Both the position numbers and the translations under genes were made by a program. The notes under the pieces were generated by a model. That model saw only the letters and a list, made by a program, of their open reading frames with translations, was not told where the DNA came from and ran no database searches. From Bacteroidota bacterium (GTDB lineage Bacteria; Bacteroidota; Bacteroidia; Bacteroidales; Tenuifilaceae), in the NCBI GenBank assembly GCA_023406715.1, contig JAEXVC010000048.1, positions 1 through 35,049 of the forward strand: a stretch of 35,049 bases of DNA. Reading direction: 5' to 3'. This document shows, one piece after another, positions 32,781-35,049 of this stretch (within the stretch, counting starts at the first letter, position 1; each line of letters starts with the position of its first letter).

Positions 32781-33362
32781 TTAAAGAAGGCTATTTTCAG
32801 TTCTTTTAATCATTTTAAAGTCTGGGTGGTTTTGAATTCTAGTAAGTAATACCTGCTGGCATTCGCATTTCTTTTTCTTTACGTAGCCGTAGGTAAGTCC
32901 TAATTTCTCGGCAATTTCCTTTGGCGAAAACTCTTGCCAGTAAAGTTTTAAGATTTGTTGACACCCGGGTTCCAGTGTTTCAAATACCTCAAGAATTATT
33001 TTTTGGTAAACCTCTTGGTCGTAGTCGTCAGGAATTTCCACAAAATCATCCTCCTGAAGTCGTCGGTTCAGATAGTTTGCAGCGGCTTCCTTCTTTTCGT
33101 GCAATTTAAGCCAAAGGTTCTTGCAAACGCTGAAAAGGTATGTTTTAAACTTACAGGTTAGAACAAAATCACCTTGGTCTATCTTTTCAATCATAATGAT
33201 TAGTCCATCCTGAAATATATCTCTGGCCTCATCGGGTGTACCGCCCGCTTTATAAACCATAAGACGTACCATTGGAAGGTATCTATCAAAAAGATATCGG
33301 ACAACCTCGTTTTGTCTTCTTTTTAGGCAATCTATTATTTCGCTGTCCGTGTATTCTTGCAT
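32781..33362 (-). CDS. RNA polymerase sigma factor, sigma-70/ECF type
   Basis: A 193-aa sigma factor. Region 2 (about 15-95) includes VRYLFDRYLPMVRLMVYKAGGTPDEARDIFQDGLIIMIEKI, and region 4 (about 130-180) includes FETLEPGCQQILKLYWQEFSPKEIAEKLGLTYGYVKKKKCECQQ with the helix-turn-helix. There is no region 1 or 3, so it is an ECF-like factor. The promoter-like box at 33386-33418 fits the housekeeping consensus. It is co-transcribed with the anti-sigma-like gene. Its target genes are unknown; the neighbouring peptide/CHAT unit is an obvious candidate. Confidence 0.9.
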   Translation of the reverse strand: MQEYTDSEIIDCLKRRQNEVVRYLFDRYLPMVRLMVYKAGGTPDEARDIFQDGLIIMIEKIDQGDFVLTCKFKTYLFSVCKNLWLKLHEKKEAAANYLNRRLQEDDFVEIPDDYDQEVYQKIILEVFETLEPGCQQILKLYWQEFSPKEIAEKLGLTYGYVKKKKCECQQVLLTRIQNHPDFKMIKRTENSLL

Positions 33363-33385
33363 GGGGAAACCTTAGGTGATTTTAA

Positions 33386-33418
33386 CAAAAATATGTAATA
33401 TCGGTCAAATGAAGCAAA
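33386..33418 (-). promoter_or_regulatory. Promoter of the sigma/anti-sigma operon
   Basis: Read on the minus strand: TTTG (33418-33415), a 21-base spacer, then TATTTTTG (33393-33386). This fits the Bacteroidota -33 TTTG / -7 TAnnTTTG consensus and lies about 25 bases from the sigma ATG. The following 33419-33731 stretch shows nothing I can support. Confidence 0.55.
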
Positions 33419-33731
33419 AAAAACATCAAGAAAAAATCAATAATATGATATAAAACATTGAATGCCTGTTTTTTTGAAAAAAGTTCGTTTTTGGGGGTAA
33501 CAATTCTTACTCAAAAAGTATTAAATAATATCATAAGTGTATTTAAGCCTTTTCTTGTTAAATGTGTACGTAAAATAAAAGGAAAAGTTCGTCGGATGTT
33601 TGTCTTAAATTTTAAATCGATAACATTTAATACTCTAAAGCCCTATGCCATTGCTATCGTTAGTTCAGGAATTGTTGAGCCAAAAAAAATCGGAATGTTC
33701 GGAAAGGTTGCCTTTAAATGGGTGCAGCAAT

Positions 33732-34004
33732 ATGATTAATGCAAAAATTCTTGTAGAAGATACGGTGGTGGATGTTGAAAGTGTTGCGTGTTCTGTAAAA
33801 GCCGAACTAAACCAACTCTTATCAGAGGAACATTACTATAAATTTCTTAACGATTATGAAAGTATACCCTTCGATATTGCTATTGAAATTGAACGCAAAG
33901 TTACTCCCCTAATAGTTGATAACCTAAAGCATTTAAATATATCCGATTTCAAAAAGGAAACCCTAGTGCGAAAATGTATGCGTCAGATTTTGGCCGAAAA
34001 TTGA
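33732..34004 (+). CDS. Hypothetical acidic protein (90 aa)
   Basis: A 90-aa product from ATG 33732 (MINAKILVEDTVVDVESVAC...ILAEN); an in-frame ATG at 33645 would add 29 residues of less protein-like sequence. It is acidic and helical with no recognised domain. It stands alone, divergent from the sigma operon. It is judged real mainly by its length, amphipathic composition and lack of a competing gene. Confidence is moderate. Confidence 0.45.
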   Translation: MINAKILVEDTVVDVESVACSVKAELNQLLSEEHYYKFLNDYESIPFDIAIEIERKVTPLIVDNLKHLNISDFKKETLVRKCMRQILAEN

Positions 34005-34022
34005 TTAGCATAGAAAAAGAGG

Positions 34023-34216
34023 AAGAGGGAATGGGTTTACTGTAATGGGCAAAAGGTGAACAACAATAGTGTATTTAATGGTTTTTAGGGTTCCTATTCC
34101 CTCTTTGGTATATCCTCTTATTTCAAAGAAAAGAATAGGGAATAGGGTGGTGTTGATGTTGATTAAGGTACTAACATAGTTTTTCGGCTCTAAAAATTAT
34201 GTGATACCCTATTCCC
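34023..34216. repeat. Alternating inverted GGGAAT-type repeats
   Basis: AAGAGGGAAT (34023-34032) pairs with ATTCCCTCTT (34096-34105), and GGGAATAGGGT (34138-34148) pairs with ACCCTATTCCC (34206-34216). The two dyads share the GGGAAT core and have loops of about 60 bases. The 34005-34340 stretch contains no gene. A possible role is unknown. Confidence 0.4.
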
Positions 34217-34341
34217 GGATTCTACAACTATATCCGAAACGATGCCGAATTGTTACCCCCTTTTTTTACTTTTTCTTGAAAAATTTTCTTATTGCCTGAA
34301 AATCAGCATTGAAAATTCAATCAAATAATTATTTAGACGAA

Positions 34342-34373
34342 AAAAAGGGCTTCGAATTTTCGAAGCCCTTTTT
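34342..34373 (-). terminator. Bidirectional terminator
   Basis: GGGCTTCGAA (34347-34356) pairs with TTCGAAGCCC (34359-34368), flanked by A5 and T5, giving a long stem with T-tails on both strands. It lies 16 bases beyond the stop of the minus-strand gene. Confidence 0.85.
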
Positions 34374-34388
34374 GTTTATGAATGCAAA

Positions 34389-34943
34389 TTAGTCCCAGGT
34401 TATCTTAAACTCTGAAAGAGTATCGCCTTTTGTGAGTGATTTTGGTATATCTATCCTAATGTTTTTACAGCCCGATATTTCCAGCGCACGCTCCATCCAT
34501 CCTGCAAACCTATACTCAATTACCTTATGTAGTTTAGGAAACTTAACCAGATGAAGGGTTACGCTTTTATCGGTTCTGCCAACAACAGTTATTTCCGAGG
34601 GTTCATAGTATGCCTGTAGCACACGTCCTGCTCTATCAATTATATGGGCAGGGGAACTCATCTTCACATAAATTTTATAAACACCATTTAGCGCAATATC
34701 CGCGCTGTATCGTCCGCACTGCCATGCTCCGTCCTTCTCGTTGCCAAATAGATGCATCGACATCAATGCTGTAGGGGTAATTATTGCGTCCTCAATTGGG
34801 TACCAATTTGGGGCTGCAACACCCTTCTGGAATATTGCCTTTGACTTTTCGGGAAGTTGGTTAAACCATCCACTATACTTATCGGAATGCTTATCTTTTA
34901 TAAATTCTGGGATTGTTTTTACAGCGGTTCCTTTTACTTGCAT
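34389..34943 (-). CDS. Conserved hypothetical protein (184 aa)
   Basis: A 184-aa soluble protein opening MQVKGTAVKTIPEFIKDKH, with the landmarks WFNQLPEKSKAIF, APNWYPIEDAIITP, GAWQCGRYSADIALNGVYKIYVKMSSPAHIIDRA, YEPSEITVV and a C-terminal FAGWMERALEISGCKNIRIDI. The pattern (start VKG, Trp-Tyr-Pro middle, GWMERALEISGC end) recalls bacterial DUF families related to heme-NO-binding-like/TIGR02265 proteins, but I cannot assign it with certainty. Function unknown. It is followed by a strong bidirectional terminator, so it is a separate transcription unit. The last 100 bases of the window to the right hold no supported feature. Confidence 0.7.
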   Translation of the reverse strand: MQVKGTAVKTIPEFIKDKHSDKYSGWFNQLPEKSKAIFQKGVAAPNWYPIEDAIITPTALMSMHLFGNEKDGAWQCGRYSADIALNGVYKIYVKMSSPAHIIDRAGRVLQAYYEPSEITVVGRTDKSVTLHLVKFPKLHKVIEYRFAGWMERALEISGCKNIRIDIPKSLTKGDTLSEFKITWD

Positions 34944-35049
34944 ATATTATTCGGTTTTAGGTTTATACAATATTAGCAATCCAAATCAGATATTGAATAA
35001 AAACGGCTTAAACTTTTATTAAATGTTTGTTCAATATGATAAATATACA

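Noticed and set aside
28983..33362. Type III-E CRISPR (Craspase) locus
   Set aside because: Only the TPR-CHAT and sigma elements are analogous. There is no gRAMP effector, Csx30/31 or CRISPR array, and the CHAT protein is exported.
33458..33739. 93-aa frame from a TTG start upstream of the 90-aa gene
   Set aside because: Non-ATG start, overlap with the better-supported 33732 frame and composition like translated noncoding DNA.

Overview
The window looks like chromosomal DNA of a Bacteroidota bacterium, probably a Bacteroidales-type anaerobe. The AT-rich sequence carries promoter-like TAnnTTTG/TTTG signatures without Shine-Dalgarno sites. It encodes lipoproteins with Bacteroidota-style signal peptides, DUF2200 and YegP-type proteins, a small Gly-Gly-leader peptide and a CHAT-TPR membrane protein. 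No species can be named from sequence alone.

Region 1 (1-16170) is the right-hand end of a defence-rich integrated island. It opens with the end of a type I restriction locus: partial hsdS, an AlbA_2/HATPase accessory protein, hsdR, and a HEPN-motif gene overlapping the hsdR stop. Next come a short structured transcript with a 36-aa basic ORF and a two-repeat YegP-like gene. Then follow single defence-like units: an HNH protein with an unrecognised C-terminal half, a Septu-like ATPase + HNH pair, a Mrr-like D..QxK nuclease candidate, and an orphan class III cyclase-like protein. A 225-bp element able to fold into several nested stems lies upstream of two of these units at about 94% identity, and partial copies lie upstream of two more. 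The helix substitutions between the full copies all keep pairing through G-U on the + strand, which suggests a transcribed RNA leader. The island closes with a tyrosine recombinase gene and a tRNA-3'-end-like attachment site followed by a terminator. A tmRNA-3'-end-like fragment inside it suggests an older insertion.

Region 2 (16171-23170) is mostly ordinary backbone: an LDH2-type oxidoreductase, a lipoprotein esterase, an SDR/DUF2867 protein, DUF2200, a lipoprotein and a YcxB-like protein. It is followed by a locally duplicated stretch with two near-identical 73-aa lipoproteins, a truncated second DUF2200 copy and two REP-like palindromes.

Region 3 (23170-28150) is a second accessory block transcribed leftward. 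It holds two small hypothetical genes and a three-gene Gabija-like operon: an OLD-type ATPase/TOPRIM nuclease, an 82-aa protein and a UvrD-like helicase. Imperfect palindromic sites resembling recombination sites flank it.

Region 4 (28150-35049) contains a Cys-rich small protein and a proposed signalling locus. A Gly-Gly-leader peptide and an exported, membrane-anchored TPR-CHAT (caspase-like) protein are convergent with a sigma-70/ECF gene and a single-pass TPR protein shaped like an anti-sigma factor. The predicted topology places the TPR-CHAT domains and the TPRs of the anti-sigma-like protein on the same side of the membrane. This suggests, by inference only, a protease-controlled sigma factor switch that resembles in logic the TPR-CHAT/Csx30/sigma arrangement of type III-E CRISPR loci. 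The window ends with two conserved hypothetical genes.
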